Source of the DNA: Hyphomicrobiales bacterium
GTDB lineage: Bacteria; Pseudomonadota; Alphaproteobacteria; Rhizobiales; Rhizobiaceae
Direction: 5' to 3'
DNA length: 64,000 bases
Assembly: GCA_900467185.1 (NCBI GenBank)
Contig: UBPA01000013.1
Location: 1-64,000, forward strand
In this document: in pieces, positions 28,220 through 40,264 of the stretch
Layout: every line of letters begins with the position of its first letter
How positions within the stretch are numbered: position 1 is the stretch's first letter
Position numbers and translations under genes: made by a program
The notes under the pieces: generated by a model
Databases searched by the model: none
Told to the model about the DNA's origin: nothing
Seen by the model: only the letters and a program-made list of their open reading frames with translations

Positions 28220-28846
28220 ATGCAGGTCCTAGCTTTCTCAACACCACAAGATGTTCACGAGGCACACGTTCTTCACAGCCACCATGAACTCCGAGCGCGC
28301 GTCTTCTCTGACCGCTTGGGCTGGGAGGTCGATGTCATTGACGGGTGCGAATCGGATGGTTTCGACACGCTGAAACCAACTTATCTTTTCGCTCTCTCGA
28401 GCTCTGATACGGTCGTGGGCTGCGCTCGTCTTCTTCCCGCACTCGGCCCGACGATGGTCGTGGACGTCTTCCCATCGCTTCTTCCTTCCGGACAGCTTGA
28501 TGCGCACGAGGCCATGATCGAGAGCTCGCGTTTCTGCGTGGATACGACGCTCCGCGAGGGCAGGGGAGAGGGCTCGGTACACGAGGCGACACTGACCATG
28601 TTCGCCGGGATCATCGAATGGTCGATGGTAAACGGCTTCAAGGATATCGTGACCGTCACCGATCTCCGGTTCGAGCGCATACTGTCTCGCGTTGGCTGGC
28701 CGCTGAGGCGCTTGGGCGAACCGAAAAAGATCGGCGTCACGATGGCAGTGGCCGGAACTTTGCCGGCCTCTGCAGGGATGTTTCAGAAACTTCGTCCAAC
28801 GGACTATCGCTCCAAGTTCAGCGTTTCACTCGACCGAGCCGCGTGA
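28220..28846 (+). CDS. traI: Acyl-homoserine-lactone synthase TraI (LuxI family)
   Basis: Makes the AHL signal from acyl-ACP and S-adenosylmethionine. ATG 28220 (MQVLAFSTP) has GGAG six nt upstream, giving 208 residues, the size of LuxI proteins; a TTG at 28139 would run through the tra box and is rejected. LuxI signatures: ELRARVFSDRLGWEVDV, VVGCARLLPA and the Glu/Arg of MIESSRFCVDTT. It is followed by trbB 10 nt later, so signal synthesis and mating-pair genes share one operon, as on Ti plasmids. Which AHL is made cannot be read here. Confidence 0.95.
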   Translation: MQVLAFSTPQDVHEAHVLHSHHELRARVFSDRLGWEVDVIDGCESDGFDTLKPTYLFALSSSDTVVGCARLLPALGPTMVVDVFPSLLPSGQLDAHEAMIESSRFCVDTTLREGRGEGSVHEATLTMFAGIIEWSMVNGFKDIVTVTDLRFERILSRVGWPLRRLGEPKKIGVTMAVAGTLPASAGMFQKLRPTDYRSKFSVSLDRAA

Positions 28847-28856
28847 GGGAGAACCC

Positions 28857-29834
28857 GTGACACAGCTCCTTTCCCATCCTCGGCTCGTCCGCAAACTCCA
28901 GGAGGCACTCGGCGATCAGCTCTGTGCCGCACTAGACGACGTGAGCGTCGTCGAGATCATGTTGAACCCAGATGGAAAGCTTTTCATCGAACGGCTCGGG
29001 CACGGTGTTGCCCCCGCCGGTGCCATGTCGTCCGCCGCCGCGGAAATGGTGATCGGGACGGTCGCCCATGCTCTTCAAACAGAGGTCGATGCGGATCGGC
29101 CCATCATTTCTGGTGAATTACCGATCGGGGGGCATCGATTTGAGGGGGTGCTACCTCCGATCGTCGCCAAGCCAGCCTTTACGATCCGGCGCCGAGCATC
29201 GCGGCTGATACCGCTCGACGACTACGTCCGCATCGGCGTCATGACCAACTGCCAAGCCGCGACGATCCGGAGCGCGATCGCGTCGCGTCTGAACATCATT
29301 ATTTCCGGCGGTACAGGTTCAGGCAAGACCACACTCGCAAACGCCGTCATCGCCGAAATCGTGACGTCCGCGCCCGCCGACCGGATCGTCATCCTGGAGG
29401 ATACCGCCGAGATCCAGTGCGCGGCCGAGAACGCCGTCCTTCTGCACACCAGCGATATGGCCGATATGCCCCGTTTGCTTAAAAGCACCATGCGCCTGCG
29501 GCCTGACCGCATTATTGTCGGCGAGGTCCGTGATGGGGCCGCCCTCACACTTTTAAAGGCCTGGAACACCGGTCATCCCGGCGGCTTGGCGACCATTCAT
29601 TCCAACACCGCCCTATCGGCGCTTCGCCGATTGGAACAGTTGACTGCCGAAGCCAGCCACCAGCCAATGCACGAGGTCATCGGCGAGGCTGTCGATCTGA
29701 TCATTTCCATCGAGAGAACGCCTCGGGGACGGCGGGTGCGTGATGTCATCCATGTCGAGCGCTTCGTCAACGGCCAATACGAAATCCAATCCGACCAGCC
29801 TACCGAAGAGCAGGAGGCACGCCATGTCGCGTAG
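28857..29834 (+). CDS. trbB: Conjugal transfer ATPase TrbB (VirB11 family)
   Basis: Hexameric traffic ATPase of the type IV secretion channel, 325 residues, cytoplasmic face of the inner membrane. Walker [14 protein letters not shown], Asp box ILEDTAEIQ, Walker B-like [11 protein letters not shown] and His box [12 protein letters not shown]. Overlaps trbC by 11 nt. Confidence 0.96.
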   Translation: MTQLLSHPRLVRKLQEALGDQLCAALDDVSVVEIMLNPDGKLFIERLGHGVAPAGAMSSAAAEMVIGTVAHALQTEVDADRPIISGELPIGGHRFEGVLPPIVAKPAFTIRRRASRLIPLDDYVRIGVMTNCQAATIRSAIASRLNIIISGGTGSGKTTLANAVIAEIVTSAPADRIVILEDTAEIQCAAENAVLLHTSDMADMPRLLKSTMRLRPDRIIVGEVRDGAALTLLKAWNTGHPGGLATIHSNTALSALRRLEQLTAEASHQPMHEVIGEAVDLIISIERTPRGRRVRDVIHVERFVNGQYEIQSDQPTEEQEARHVA

Positions 29835-30207
29835 AGACACCGCGATCGCGATTGCACGTTGTGCAGTCCCTATCCTTTTTCTATCGGTCATACCGGCTCT
29901 TGCCAGCTCGGGCGGCAACCTTCCATGGGAGGGTCCGCTCGAACAGATCCAGGAATCGATTACCGGTCCGGTTGCCGGATACATTGCGTTGGCCGCGGTG
30001 GCAATCGCCGGCGGCATGCTGATCTTCGGCGGGGAACTCAACGACTTCGCGCGACGCCTCGTCTATGTGATGCTGGTCGCCGGCATCCTTCTGGGTGCAA
30101 CGACGATCGTCGGCTTGTTCGGCGCGACCGGCGCCTCCATCGGCGTGACCGACACTTCGGCCACGACTTCGAGATCGGTGAGAGAAGGGGAGGGTGCTCA
30201 TGGCTGA
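29824..30207 (+). CDS. trbC: TrbC pilin precursor
   Basis: Major T-pilin-like subunit, 127 residues from ATG 29824. N-terminal signal (about residues 1-31, ending PALASS), then two long hydrophobic helices (about 55-75 and 84-102). RP4 TrbC is trimmed and cyclised by the protease TraF, which is also encoded here (43065). Overlaps trbD by 8 nt. Confidence 0.92.
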   Translation: MSRRDTAIAIARCAVPILFLSVIPALASSGGNLPWEGPLEQIQESITGPVAGYIALAAVAIAGGMLIFGGELNDFARRLVYVMLVAGILLGATTIVGLFGATGASIGVTDTSATTSRSVREGEGAHG

Positions 30208-30499
30208 GCCCATGTCTGGCCTTCGTCGTCACCTCGTCCACCGCGCGCTCTCCCGTCCGAACCTGCTGATGGGCGCTGACCGGGAGCTTGTGCTGATCAC
30301 CGGGCTTGCGTCTGTGATCCTGATCTTCGTTGTGTTGACCGTCTACTCGGCCATTTTCGGGGTTGCGGTCTGGATCGTCATCGTCGGGGCGCTGCGCATG
30401 ATGGCGAAATCCGACCCGATGATGCGGCAGGTCTACCTCCGCCACATTTCCTATAAGCCCACCTACAGGCCGACGACCTCGCCGTGGCGCAAATTCTGA
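30200..30499 (+). CDS. trbD: TrbD, inner-membrane mating-pair protein (VirB3-like)
   Basis: About 99 residues from ATG 30200 or 30206, with [18 protein letters not shown] ahead of two TM helices (about 32-65). VirB3/TrbD proteins associate with the VirB4/TrbE ATPase, whose gene follows 10 nt later. Confidence 0.92.
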   Translation: MAEPMSGLRRHLVHRALSRPNLLMGADRELVLITGLASVILIFVVLTVYSAIFGVAVWIVIVGALRMMAKSDPMMRQVYLRHISYKPTYRPTTSPWRKF

Positions 30500-30509
30500 G
30501 GAGGCAAGA

Positions 30510-32966
30510 ATGGCCGCTCTCAAACAGTTCAGGACCACTGGTCCGTCATTCGCTGATCTCGTCCCTTATGCCGGCTTGGTGGACAATGGCATTCTCCTGC
30601 TGAAGGACGGCAGCTTGATGGCCGGCTGGTACTTCGCAGGGCCTGATGCCGAAAGCGCCACTGATCTAGAGCGCAACGAGTTGTCGCGACAGATCAACGC
30701 CATTCTGTCGCGCCTTGGCAGCGGATGGATGATTCAAGTCGAAGCAATTCGGGTTCCAACGGTCGATTATCCCTCCGAGGACCGCTGCCATTTTCCAGAT
30801 TCAGTCACGCGCGCGATCGACGCCGAGCGCCGGGCGCAGTTTCGGCGTAAACAGGCGCATTTCGAAAGCCGCCATACGATTATCCTGACGCACAGGCCCC
30901 TCGAGTCGAAGAAGAGCCGGCTCAGCAAATACGTCTATTCCGACAAGGAGAGCCGCAAGAAGACCTACGCGGATACCGTGATCGTCATCTTCAAGAATGC
31001 CGTCCGCGAGATCGAGCAGTATCTGGCCAGCACCCTGTCGATACGGCGCATGGAAACTCGGCAGACAACCGAGCGGGGAGGGGAACGCGTCGTTCGGTAC
31101 GACGAGCTTCTCCAGTTCATCCGGTTTTGCATCACTGGCGAAAACCATCCGGTCCGTCTGCCCGATTTGCCGATGTATCTTGACTGGTTAGCAACCGCCG
31201 AGCTTCAGCATGGTCTGACGCCGAAAATCGAGAACCGCTTTCTCGGCGTGGTCGCCATCGATGGGCTGCCGGCGGAAAGCTGGCCAGGGATCCTCGGCAG
31301 CCTCGATCATATGCCTCTGGCCTATCGCTGGTCGTCGCGTTTCGTTTTCCTTGATGCGGAAGAGGCGCGGCAAAAGCTCGAGCGCACGCGCAAGAAATGG
31401 CAGCAGAAGGTGCGGCCGTTCTTCGATCAGCTTTTTCAAACGCAGAGCCGATCCGTTGACCAGGACGCCATGACCATGGTGGCCGAGACCGAGGATGCGA
31501 TCGCGCAGGCGTCGTCGCAGCTTGTAGCCTATGGCTATTACACTCCGGTTGTCATTCTCTTCGATGCGGACCGCGAGATGCTGCAGGACAAGGCGGAGGC
31601 CATCCGCCGTTTGCTTCAAGCCGAAGGTTTTGGCGCGAGAATCGAGACTTTGAATGCGACCGACGCCTATCTCGGAAGCCTGCCGGGTAATTGGTACTGC
31701 AATATTCGCGAGCCGCTGATCAACACCAGCAATCTCGCCGATCTCGTGCCCCTGAATTCCGTGTGGTCGGGTTCGCCCGTAGCACCTTGCCCATTCTATC
31801 CTCGGAACTCGCCGCCATTGATGCAGGTCGCGAGCGGCTCGACGCCCTTCCGGCTCAATCTCCATGTCGATGATGTTGGACACACGCTGATTTTTGGTCC
31901 GACCGGCTCGGGCAAGTCCACACTTCTGGCGCTGATTGCCGCTCAGTTTCGCCGATACGAGCATGCGCAGATCTTCGCCTTCGACAAGGGGAATTCCCTG
32001 CTGCCGCTGACCCTGGCTGCCGGCGGCAATCACTATGACATCGGCGGCGATCAGGAAACGGGAGAGGGACGATTGTCGTTCTGCCCGCTCTGGGACCTTT
32101 CCACGGACGGCGATCGGGCTTGGGCGACCGAATGGATCGAGACGTTGGTCGCGATGCAGGGCATCACCATCACGCCGGATCATCGCAACGCCATATCGCG
32201 CCAGGTGGCGCTCATGGCCGCTGCGCAGGGGCGATCGCTGTCGGATTTCGTCAGCGGCGTTCAGATGCGTGAGATCAAGGACGCCCTGCATCACTACACC
32301 GTCGATGGACCGATGGGACAGCTCCTCGATGCGGAAGAGGATGGACTGACGCTGCGCGCCTTTCAGTGCTTCGAGATCGAAGAGCTGATGAATCTCGGTG
32401 AACGCAGCCTAGTGCCCGTCCTCACCTATCTGTTTCGCCGGATCGAGAAGCGCCTCGACGGATCGCCAAGCCTGATCATACTCGATGAAGCCTGGCTCAT
32501 GCTCGGCCATCCTGTCTTTCGCGCCAAGATCCGAGAATGGCTGAAGGTGCTGCGCAAGGCAAATTGCGCCGTCGTTCTTGCAACGCAGTCAATTTCCGAT
32601 GCCGAACGCTCGGGCATCGTCGACGTTCTGAAGGAATCCTGCCCGACAAAAATCTGCCTTCCGAATGGTGCGGCCCGCGAGGCGGGAACCCGCGAATTCT
32701 ACGAGCGGATCGGCTTCAACGAACGCCAGATCGAGATCGTCTCAAACGCCATCCCGAAGCGCGAATATTATGTCGCGACCCCGGAGGGCAGAAGGCTGTT
32801 CGACATGTCGATTGGACCTGTCGCACTCAGTTTTGTCGGCGCCTCCGGAACGGACGATCTCAAACGCATCCGCGCTCTAGAGCAAGAACATGGCCATGAC
32901 TGGCCGATCCACTGGCTTGAATCGAGAGGAGTCCACGATGCTCGACTGCATCTCAACGAGACATAA
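30510..32966 (+). CDS. trbE: TrbE conjugation ATPase (VirB4 family)
   Basis: 818-residue energising ATPase of the mating channel. CagE/TrbE N-terminal domain to about residue 420, then P-loop domain: Walker A FGPTGSGKSTLLAL, Walker B LIILDEAWLML, and the sensor region VLATQSISDAERSG. Length and motif spacing match full-length TrbE. Its 3' end overlaps trbJ by 29 nt. Confidence 0.96.
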   Translation: MAALKQFRTTGPSFADLVPYAGLVDNGILLLKDGSLMAGWYFAGPDAESATDLERNELSRQINAILSRLGSGWMIQVEAIRVPTVDYPSEDRCHFPDSVTRAIDAERRAQFRRKQAHFESRHTIILTHRPLESKKSRLSKYVYSDKESRKKTYADTVIVIFKNAVREIEQYLASTLSIRRMETRQTTERGGERVVRYDELLQFIRFCITGENHPVRLPDLPMYLDWLATAELQHGLTPKIENRFLGVVAIDGLPAESWPGILGSLDHMPLAYRWSSRFVFLDAEEARQKLERTRKKWQQKVRPFFDQLFQTQSRSVDQDAMTMVAETEDAIAQASSQLVAYGYYTPVVILFDADREMLQDKAEAIRRLLQAEGFGARIETLNATDAYLGSLPGNWYCNIREPLINTSNLADLVPLNSVWSGSPVAPCPFYPRNSPPLMQVASGSTPFRLNLHVDDVGHTLIFGPTGSGKSTLLALIAAQFRRYEHAQIFAFDKGNSLLPLTLAAGGNHYDIGGDQETGEGRLSFCPLWDLSTDGDRAWATEWIETLVAMQGITITPDHRNAISRQVALMAAAQGRSLSDFVSGVQMREIKDALHHYTVDGPMGQLLDAEEDGLTLRAFQCFEIEELMNLGERSLVPVLTYLFRRIEKRLDGSPSLIILDEAWLMLGHPVFRAKIREWLKVLRKANCAVVLATQSISDAERSGIVDVLKESCPTKICLPNGAAREAGTREFYERIGFNERQIEIVSNAIPKREYYVATPEGRRLFDMSIGPVALSFVGASGTDDLKRIRALEQEHGHDWPIHWLESRGVHDARLHLNET

Positions 32967-33741
32967 GTGGTTTGCCGTCCTGACCATCGGCGCCACGATA
33001 GCAAGTTCACCCAACCTTACACGGGCTGGGACTGCGACCGGCGCTGCGACCGAGTGGACGCAGCTCGCCAACAATGCGCAGCTGATCGACCTGATGAAGA
33101 GTTCAGGCTTGCAGGTGGACAATCAGCTCACTCAAATCAGTCAACTGGCGGAGCAGATTCAGAACCAGCTCAGAATCTATCAGAACATGCTGCAGAACAC
33201 CGCACAGCTGCCGAACCACATCTGGGGAGAGGTCGAGGCGGATCTCAACCGGCTTCGCAGCATTGTCGATCAGGGTCAGAGCATTGCGTTCTCCATGGGC
33301 AATGCCGACGATGTCCTGAAGCAGCGCTTCAAAAGCTACGCGGACCTGAAGACGAGCCTACCGAATGCGGAGAGCTTTTCCACCACCTACCAGAGCTGGT
33401 CGGACACCAATCGCGACACGATCGGCAGCGCGCTGAAAGCGGCAAGCCTGACTGCCGATCAGTTCGACAGCGAAGAGAGCATCATGAGTTCCCTTCGAAG
33501 CATGTCGGGCTCGGCCAATGGCCAAGTCAAGGCGCTCCAGGTGGGTCACGAGATTGCCGCTCAGCAAGTCGCACAAATGCAGAAGTTGCGAGGCCTTGTC
33601 TCGCAGCAGATGATGATGATGGGAACCTGGCTCCAGAGCGAACAGACCGACGAGGATCTGGCGCAGACGCGACGGCAGAAGTTCTTCAACGCCGAGGTGA
33701 CGACGATCCCAAGCGGCCAGAAGATGGAACCCCGCTGGTGA
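32938..33741 (+). CDS. trbJ: TrbJ mating-pair formation protein (VirB5-like)
   Basis: 267-residue periplasmic protein with a signal peptide (about 1-30). GAGGAG precedes the ATG at 32938. The mature part is a long helical coiled coil rich in Gln (QISQLAEQIQNQLRIYQNML), as in P-type TrbJ. The stop overlaps the GTG start of trbK. Confidence 0.92.
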   Translation: MLDCISTRHKWFAVLTIGATIASSPNLTRAGTATGAATEWTQLANNAQLIDLMKSSGLQVDNQLTQISQLAEQIQNQLRIYQNMLQNTAQLPNHIWGEVEADLNRLRSIVDQGQSIAFSMGNADDVLKQRFKSYADLKTSLPNAESFSTTYQSWSDTNRDTIGSALKAASLTADQFDSEESIMSSLRSMSGSANGQVKALQVGHEIAAQQVAQMQKLRGLVSQQMMMMGTWLQSEQTDEDLAQTRRQKFFNAEVTTIPSGQKMEPRW

Positions 33742-33872
33742 GCCGTCCCGCCATCCTGATCATTGCGCTTCTCGTGATGGCTGCGGGTGCGTCTGTTGCG
33801 ACACTGTTGGTCGTCAGGTCAACACAGCCCGAGCAGATGCAATTGAGCGACGAGCAGCAGCTCACGCGCTAA
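33738..33872 (+). CDS. trbK: TrbK-like small membrane protein (entry exclusion)
   Basis: Forty-four codons starting with GTG at 33738, overlapping the trbJ stop as GTGA. One N-terminal hydrophobic segment (about residues 4-26) then a short polar tail. In RP4, TrbK is a lipoprotein that blocks entry of related plasmids; here no Cys exists in the protein, so it cannot be lipid-modified and would be held by its hydrophobic segment. Identified by position between trbJ and trbL. Confidence 0.7.
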   Translation: MSRPAILIIALLVMAAGASVATLLVVRSTQPEQMQLSDEQQLTR

Positions 33873-33934
33873 AAATTCTTTGGCTTTAGTAATGAGCTTC
33901 CCCCGATCGAAATGGGGCAGGAGATGCGACCACA

Positions 33935-35116
33935 ATGGTAAGAAGCAATCTCGAACGGATGCTATTGCTTACGGGACTTTTGTGCCTTCTGATTGCAACC
34001 CCAACCTTCGCCCAGCAGGGACAGGTTCTGACCGAGCTGGAAAACCAGGTTTCCGCAGCCGCGAAAGGCTGGGAAGCCACCATCACGGATGCGGCCCGGT
34101 CTCTGTTCTGGATCCTCGCCGGGATCGAAATTGGCATTGCCGCCGTATGGCTGGCGCTTCAGGCAGCCTCTCTCGACAGCTGGTTTGCCGAACTCGTTCG
34201 CCGCATCATGTTTATCGGCTTTTTCGCTTTCGTCATGAATCAGGGCCCGACGTTCGCACGGACGGTTGTCGATAGCCTGTATCAGATTGGCGCCAACGGT
34301 GGATCGGCCTCCCCAGCCGAGGTCTTCGACGCTGGCATCCGCGTTGCCTCGCAAATGTCCCAGCAAGCCAAGTTCGGCGTGTTCGAGGACAACGTTCTTG
34401 CGATCGCGGCGGTTCTGGCGATGGGCGTCGTGGTGATCTGCTTCTCGCTTCTCGCGGCAATTTTTGTGGCCGTCATGGTCGAGATGTATGTCGGTCTGCT
34501 GGCCGGCATGATCATGCTTGGCCTCGGCGGCTCGTCGTCCACCAAGGACTTTGCCATCCGCTACCTGGTGTACGCCTTTGGCGTCGGCATGAAGCTGATG
34601 GCACTGGTGATGATCGCAACGATAGGGTCGGAAGTCCTGCTTGGGCTCGCACAGGCCCCTACGGCCGAATCCGACCAGTTCATCACGACGCTCGCCATCG
34701 CCGGCATCTCCGTCGTCGTGTTCATCATTGCAATGTACGTACCGAACATCATTCAAGGCGTTGTGCAGGGGGTATCGGTAACCAGTGGCATGGAAGCAAT
34801 TCGCCATGGCGGCCAAGCGGCCTCTACCGCGGTAGGCGGCGCGTTCCTGGTTGCAGGGGCCGTAGGCGCCGGTTTTGCCGCGGCCCAAGCGGCGCGTGCT
34901 GAGGGCTCTTCGGTTGCCAGCGCCGCACTACGCGGCATGGGGTCGGGAATCGGCTCAGCCGGCAAAGCTGCCGGGTCCGCCGCTAAGGAAAAAGCAATCG
35001 GATCTCCCGGCGCCTATGCGGGCTCCATCATGGGACTGGCGAACGCAAAGCTGGATGAGAGCCGCGGCGGTCACAGTGGGCCAAAACCGGCTCCAGAACG
35101 CAATGACAAACCCTAA
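33935..35116 (+). CDS. trbL: TrbL polytopic membrane protein (VirB6-like)
   Basis: 393 residues: signal/TM at the N-terminus, five to six further TM segments (about 50-270) and a Gly/Ala/Ser-rich cytoplasmic tail. VirB6/TrbL forms part of the inner-membrane channel. Follows trbK by 62 nt. Confidence 0.94.
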   Translation: MVRSNLERMLLLTGLLCLLIATPTFAQQGQVLTELENQVSAAAKGWEATITDAARSLFWILAGIEIGIAAVWLALQAASLDSWFAELVRRIMFIGFFAFVMNQGPTFARTVVDSLYQIGANGGSASPAEVFDAGIRVASQMSQQAKFGVFEDNVLAIAAVLAMGVVVICFSLLAAIFVAVMVEMYVGLLAGMIMLGLGGSSSTKDFAIRYLVYAFGVGMKLMALVMIATIGSEVLLGLAQAPTAESDQFITTLAIAGISVVVFIIAMYVPNIIQGVVQGVSVTSGMEAIRHGGQAASTAVGGAFLVAGAVGAGFAAAQAARAEGSSVASAALRGMGSGIGSAGKAAGSAAKEKAIGSPGAYAGSIMGLANAKLDESRGGHSGPKPAPERNDKP

Positions 35117-35136
35117 GCAGAAGAGGGAGCCAAGTA

Positions 35137-35799
35137 ATGGCAATAAATCACGGCTCGGAAAGTCCGTTTCTTGCCGCGCGACAGGAATGGACAGAGCGTT
35201 ATGGCTCCTATGTCCAGGCAGCGCGCACATGGCGCATCGTTGGCATTCTTGGGCTCTCGATGGCCGTTATTGGCTTTAGTTACGCGATGTATCTCAGCAC
35301 CCAGGTCAAGCTGGTCCCCTATATCGTGGAGGTCGATAAACTCGGTACCTCTGTCACGGCCGGCTTCCCGCAGCAAATCGAATACGCCGATCCTCGGGTC
35401 GTGCGGGCAACGCTCGGCAATTTCATCACGAGCTTCCGCTCCATCACGCCGGACGCCGTCGTGCAGAAACAATACATCGATCGGACTTATGCGCTGTTAC
35501 GCACGTCCGATCCGTCGACCCAGAAGGTCAACGCCTGGTTCCGAGCAAATTCACCGTTTGAAAAGGCGAAGACATCGACGGTTTCTATCGAGGTCAACAA
35601 CATTGTGGCGCTTTCCAACCAGACCCACCAGGTCGACTGGACCGAGTATGAGCGCGACCGGAAGGGGAAGGAGACCGGCACGCGCCGGTTCCGCGGGATC
35701 GCAACGGTGACACTGACCGCACCACAGGACGAGGCCATCATCCGGCTCAATCCGATCGGTCTCTACGTCCAGGATTTCGATTGGACCGCACAGCTTTAA
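35137..35799 (+). CDS. trbF: TrbF bitopic inner-membrane protein (VirB8-like)
   Basis: 220 residues, short cytoplasmic N-terminus ([20 protein letters not shown]), one TM helix (about 34-53), then the VirB8/TrbF NTF2-like periplasmic domain. Assembly hub of the channel. Confidence 0.95.
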   Translation: MAINHGSESPFLAARQEWTERYGSYVQAARTWRIVGILGLSMAVIGFSYAMYLSTQVKLVPYIVEVDKLGTSVTAGFPQQIEYADPRVVRATLGNFITSFRSITPDAVVQKQYIDRTYALLRTSDPSTQKVNAWFRANSPFEKAKTSTVSIEVNNIVALSNQTHQVDWTEYERDRKGKETGTRRFRGIATVTLTAPQDEAIIRLNPIGLYVQDFDWTAQL

Positions 35800-35814
35800 G
35801 CGCAGGGGAGTCTC

Positions 35815-36627
35815 ATGCAACGAACAGGAATGATCGCGGCCGTCGGCTGCATGGCCGGACTTTTAGCTACGGGCAGCGCCTCTGCGCAATCCTTAACATC
35901 AAACGAGGTCATGGGAACCAAGATCTCCAGCAGGTGGCGGGGAACACCCGGCCTGGTAACAACTGGTCCCGATGGCAAGGTCATCTTCCTGTTCGGAGAA
36001 ACCCAGCCATCCGTTGTGTGCTCGCCGCTCCAGGTTTGTGACATCGAATTGCAGGGTGGAGAGATCGTCCGTGACGTTCTGGTCGGCGACACCGTGCGTT
36101 GGAAGGTGGAGCCTGCGACCTCTGGCGCGACCGGAGGCCAGGCGATCCATCTCATCGTCAAACCATCCGAGGCCGGGCTTGTTACCTCGATGGTTGTTAC
36201 GACGTCTCGGCGGACCTACCACATCCAGCTCAAGTCCCATCCAAGCCAGTACATGGCCCGTGTCGGCTTCGAGTATCCTGAAGATGTCTCCACCAAGCTT
36301 GCGGACATGAACGCCCGAATCGAGGTGGTTGGCATCCCTGGTGTTGCTCCTGACAAACTCAACTTTTCCTACTCGGTCAGCGGAACCGCTGCCTGGAAAC
36401 CGAAGCGCATCTACTCGGACGGGGACAAGACCTACATCCAGTTCCCGAAATCGATGTCGGGGCAGGACGCGCCCGTCCTCTTCGTGGTCAGCGGCGGCCA
36501 GAACCGGATCGTCAACTATCGCATGAAGAACGACATGATGATCGTCGACTATGCGGTCGATAAGGCGATCCTCGTTTCGGGCGTCGGATGGCGGCAGCAA
36601 AAAATCACCATTCGGCGGGGAGGGTAA
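35815..36627 (+). CDS. trbG: TrbG outer-membrane channel subunit (VirB9-like)
   Basis: 270 residues with signal peptide (about 1-25). The VirB9/TrbG/CagX C-terminal beta domain includes [14 protein letters not shown] and [19 protein letters not shown]. Forms the outer-membrane core complex with TrbI. Confidence 0.95.
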   Translation: MQRTGMIAAVGCMAGLLATGSASAQSLTSNEVMGTKISSRWRGTPGLVTTGPDGKVIFLFGETQPSVVCSPLQVCDIELQGGEIVRDVLVGDTVRWKVEPATSGATGGQAIHLIVKPSEAGLVTSMVVTTSRRTYHIQLKSHPSQYMARVGFEYPEDVSTKLADMNARIEVVGIPGVAPDKLNFSYSVSGTAAWKPKRIYSDGDKTYIQFPKSMSGQDAPVLFVVSGGQNRIVNYRMKNDMMIVDYAVDKAILVSGVGWRQQKITIRRGG

Positions 36628-36630
36628 GCC

Positions 36631-37068
36631 ATGCAAAGGCTTCTCATTCCCCTTTTCTTGGCACTGTCGCTCGCCGGCTGCCAAACTCCCGACGATACGC
36701 TCACCACAGAATCAGATCCTATCACTATCACCGGCGCAACTGCCGGCGCGATCGCTGGTGATATGGCAAGCAGGCTCGCCGAGCAGATTGGTCTAGCCGG
36801 CTCAACGGTCATTAAGATGGACAAAGACACCTCAGAATATGCCGCAGCGCTCGAGGAGGCGTTGAAAGCGTGGGGCTACACCGTGATCGTCGACGGAAAA
36901 ACCGCCAAGAATCATAAACCGGTGGAGCTCGCCTGGTCGGTCGATAGCTTCGACGGCCAGGTTCTGGCGCGTCTGACAACCCCATCGATCGCGCTTGCCC
37001 GCGCCTATGCGCCGTCCGCTGCTGGTGCCACACCCGCAAGTCCGTTGTCGATCATGCAAAGAAACTGA
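36631..37068 (+). CDS. trbH: TrbH lipoprotein
   Basis: 145 residues. A signal peptide ends in the lipobox LSLAGC (Cys at about residue 17), so this is an outer-membrane lipoprotein equivalent to VirB7 in role. It sits between trbG and trbI in the canonical order. Confidence 0.92.
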   Translation: MQRLLIPLFLALSLAGCQTPDDTLTTESDPITITGATAGAIAGDMASRLAEQIGLAGSTVIKMDKDTSEYAAALEEALKAWGYTVIVDGKTAKNHKPVELAWSVDSFDGQVLARLTTPSIALARAYAPSAAGATPASPLSIMQRN

Positions 37069-37077
37069 GAGGCGATC

Positions 37078-38376
37078 GTGGTTCAATCTTTACAGCTGGG
37101 TAGCGCCGGCAATTCCGACGATCAGCAGGGTATGCGCCGGCTCAACCGGCTCCCAATCATCGTCACGATCGTCATGACCCTCTTTTTCCTAGGCGTCGTG
37201 GTCGTCGGTCTCTCGTGGCGCGGCCTATCCTTCAATCGGAGCGGTGAGTCGGAGAGCGTGTCGAATTCGCCGGCAACCACATTCGGGGACCAGCTTAAGC
37301 GGGGTATTTCGGATGGGCTCATTGGGGAACCTGAAAACCGGGAGATCTTTCAGCCTACGCCTGTCGTTGTCGAAAAAGAGCGAATTAGCGACCCGGTCGT
37401 AGAGCGGCAACCAGAGATCCGAAACGACCGTCGGAAGAGCCTCGAGTCCGAAGAAGACTGGAAGGCGCGGCTAAAGCGGGAGCAGGACGAGCAGTCAATC
37501 CGGGAAGCGCAGCGCCAGAGGATGGCGCGGCTGCAGGCACGCGCAACGGCACTGGACTCTCCGCTGAAAGTCGATGTGTCCGACCTCAAGAAAGCAAAAG
37601 AAGACACGGACAACAGGCACCAGCCCTCGATCAATTCGGCGAACAGCGCTTCTGACCTGTATGCTGCCGCCCTGAAATCCGGTGTCATGGGTCAGAATCC
37701 TGATCAGAACGGGCAGACCACCAAAGAAGAATTCTTCAACCAGGACATCAAGGATCTCGGATATCTGCCAAACAAGGTGGTGCCGCAAATATCACCGTTT
37801 GAACTAAAACGGGGCTCCGTCATTCCGGCGACACTAATCACTGGACTGAACTCCGACCTGCCCGGCAGGATCACCGCACAGATCAGTCATAATGTCTATG
37901 ACAGCGCCACGGGATATCGTCTGCTGATCCCAAAAGGTGCAAAATTATTCGGCCGCTATGACTCCAAGGTTGCCTTCGGCCAAGAGCGTGTTCTTGTCGT
38001 CTGGACCGACCTGATCTTTCCGAACGGTGCGACGCTCCAGATCGGCGGCATGGCCGGTACGGACGCGGAAGGCTATGGCGGCCTGAAGGACAACGTGGAT
38101 CGGCATTTCTGGCGCACGTTCGGCTCAGCCGCACTCGTTGCACTCGTTGGCACGGGCATCGACATGTCGATGCCGGAAAGCTCGACGTTCGCGACTCAGG
38201 ATACGGCATCGGATGCCTCACGCCGGAACTTCGCAGAAAGCTTCGGTCGGGTTGCCGAACAGACAATATCCAAACACCTGAATGTCCAGCCAACAATCAA
38301 TATCCGGCCCGGATACACGTTTAATGTGCTCGTCGATCAGGATATCGTATTCCCATCGACATATCGTGGAAACTGA
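37078..38376 (+). CDS. trbI: TrbI channel protein (VirB10-like)
   Basis: 432 residues from the GTG at 37078. One TM helix (about 25-45), a charged linker rich in Glu/Arg (to about 190), then the conserved VirB10/TrbI domain (ISPFELKRGSVIPATLITGL, GYRLLIPKGAKLFGRYDS). Spans the envelope from inner to outer membrane. Last gene of the trb operon. Confidence 0.95.
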   Translation: MVQSLQLGSAGNSDDQQGMRRLNRLPIIVTIVMTLFFLGVVVVGLSWRGLSFNRSGESESVSNSPATTFGDQLKRGISDGLIGEPENREIFQPTPVVVEKERISDPVVERQPEIRNDRRKSLESEEDWKARLKREQDEQSIREAQRQRMARLQARATALDSPLKVDVSDLKKAKEDTDNRHQPSINSANSASDLYAAALKSGVMGQNPDQNGQTTKEEFFNQDIKDLGYLPNKVVPQISPFELKRGSVIPATLITGLNSDLPGRITAQISHNVYDSATGYRLLIPKGAKLFGRYDSKVAFGQERVLVVWTDLIFPNGATLQIGGMAGTDAEGYGGLKDNVDRHFWRTFGSAALVALVGTGIDMSMPESSTFATQDTASDASRRNFAESFGRVAEQTISKHLNVQPTINIRPGYTFNVLVDQDIVFPSTYRGN

Positions 38377-39737
<1,361 letters not shown>

Positions 39738-39939
39738 TCCTCCACTTAGCCATCATCCCACGGCGTTTTGGCGCATTACATGATTTACGCCGTCACTGCA
39801 CGACCTTCGTTGACGCGCGACCGTTTCCTTGGATCCGCGTCGTCGTAAACGATTTGATGCGAATGGTGATATCATGTACCGCAACGAATCGGAACGATCG
39901 TTCCTAGAGCTATTGTTCCGATTCTGGCTCCGCTACGTC

Positions 39940-40152
39940 ATGGATCTCAAGGAGACCATGGCGATCAATCTGCGCCGGATCCGTCATGAGATGAACCTGA
40001 CGCAGGAAGAATTAGCAGACCTCGCAGGGCTAAGCGCTCGTCATATCGGGGCGATCGAACGCGCCGATAAATCAGCCACCGTTACCGTGCTCGGGCAAAT
40101 CTCCAGTGCGCTCGGTGTTGAGCCCGCCGAGCTCCTGACCAAACCGAGCTGA
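39940..40152 (+). CDS. Small XRE-family HTH protein
   Basis: 70 residues from ATG 39940 (MDLKETMAIN), almost wholly a Cro/CI-type helix-turn-helix: MNLTQEELADLAGLSARHIG followed by AIERADKSATVTVLGQI. A second possible start (ATG 39958) has AAGGAG too close. Similar tiny XRE regulators are frequent on rhizobial plasmids. It precedes the toxin-antitoxin pair by 112 nt; whether it regulates that or the tra genes is unknown. Confidence 0.82.
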   Translation: MDLKETMAINLRRIRHEMNLTQEELADLAGLSARHIGAIERADKSATVTVLGQISSALGVEPAELLTKPS

Positions 40153-40264
40153 CGCCGCAGCATTCGTCTTTGTGTTGCAGAAACGGCTTCTATCACCGAC
40201 GGACGTCGAGACACCTTACGGCACGGACGATGTGGGTTATATGTTCTCTCTAAGGAGAACGATT

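Noticed and set aside
31188..32294. Long open frame antisense to trbE
   Set aside because: Complementary to the TrbE ATPase domain; Arg/Gly-rich composition typical of an antisense shadow.
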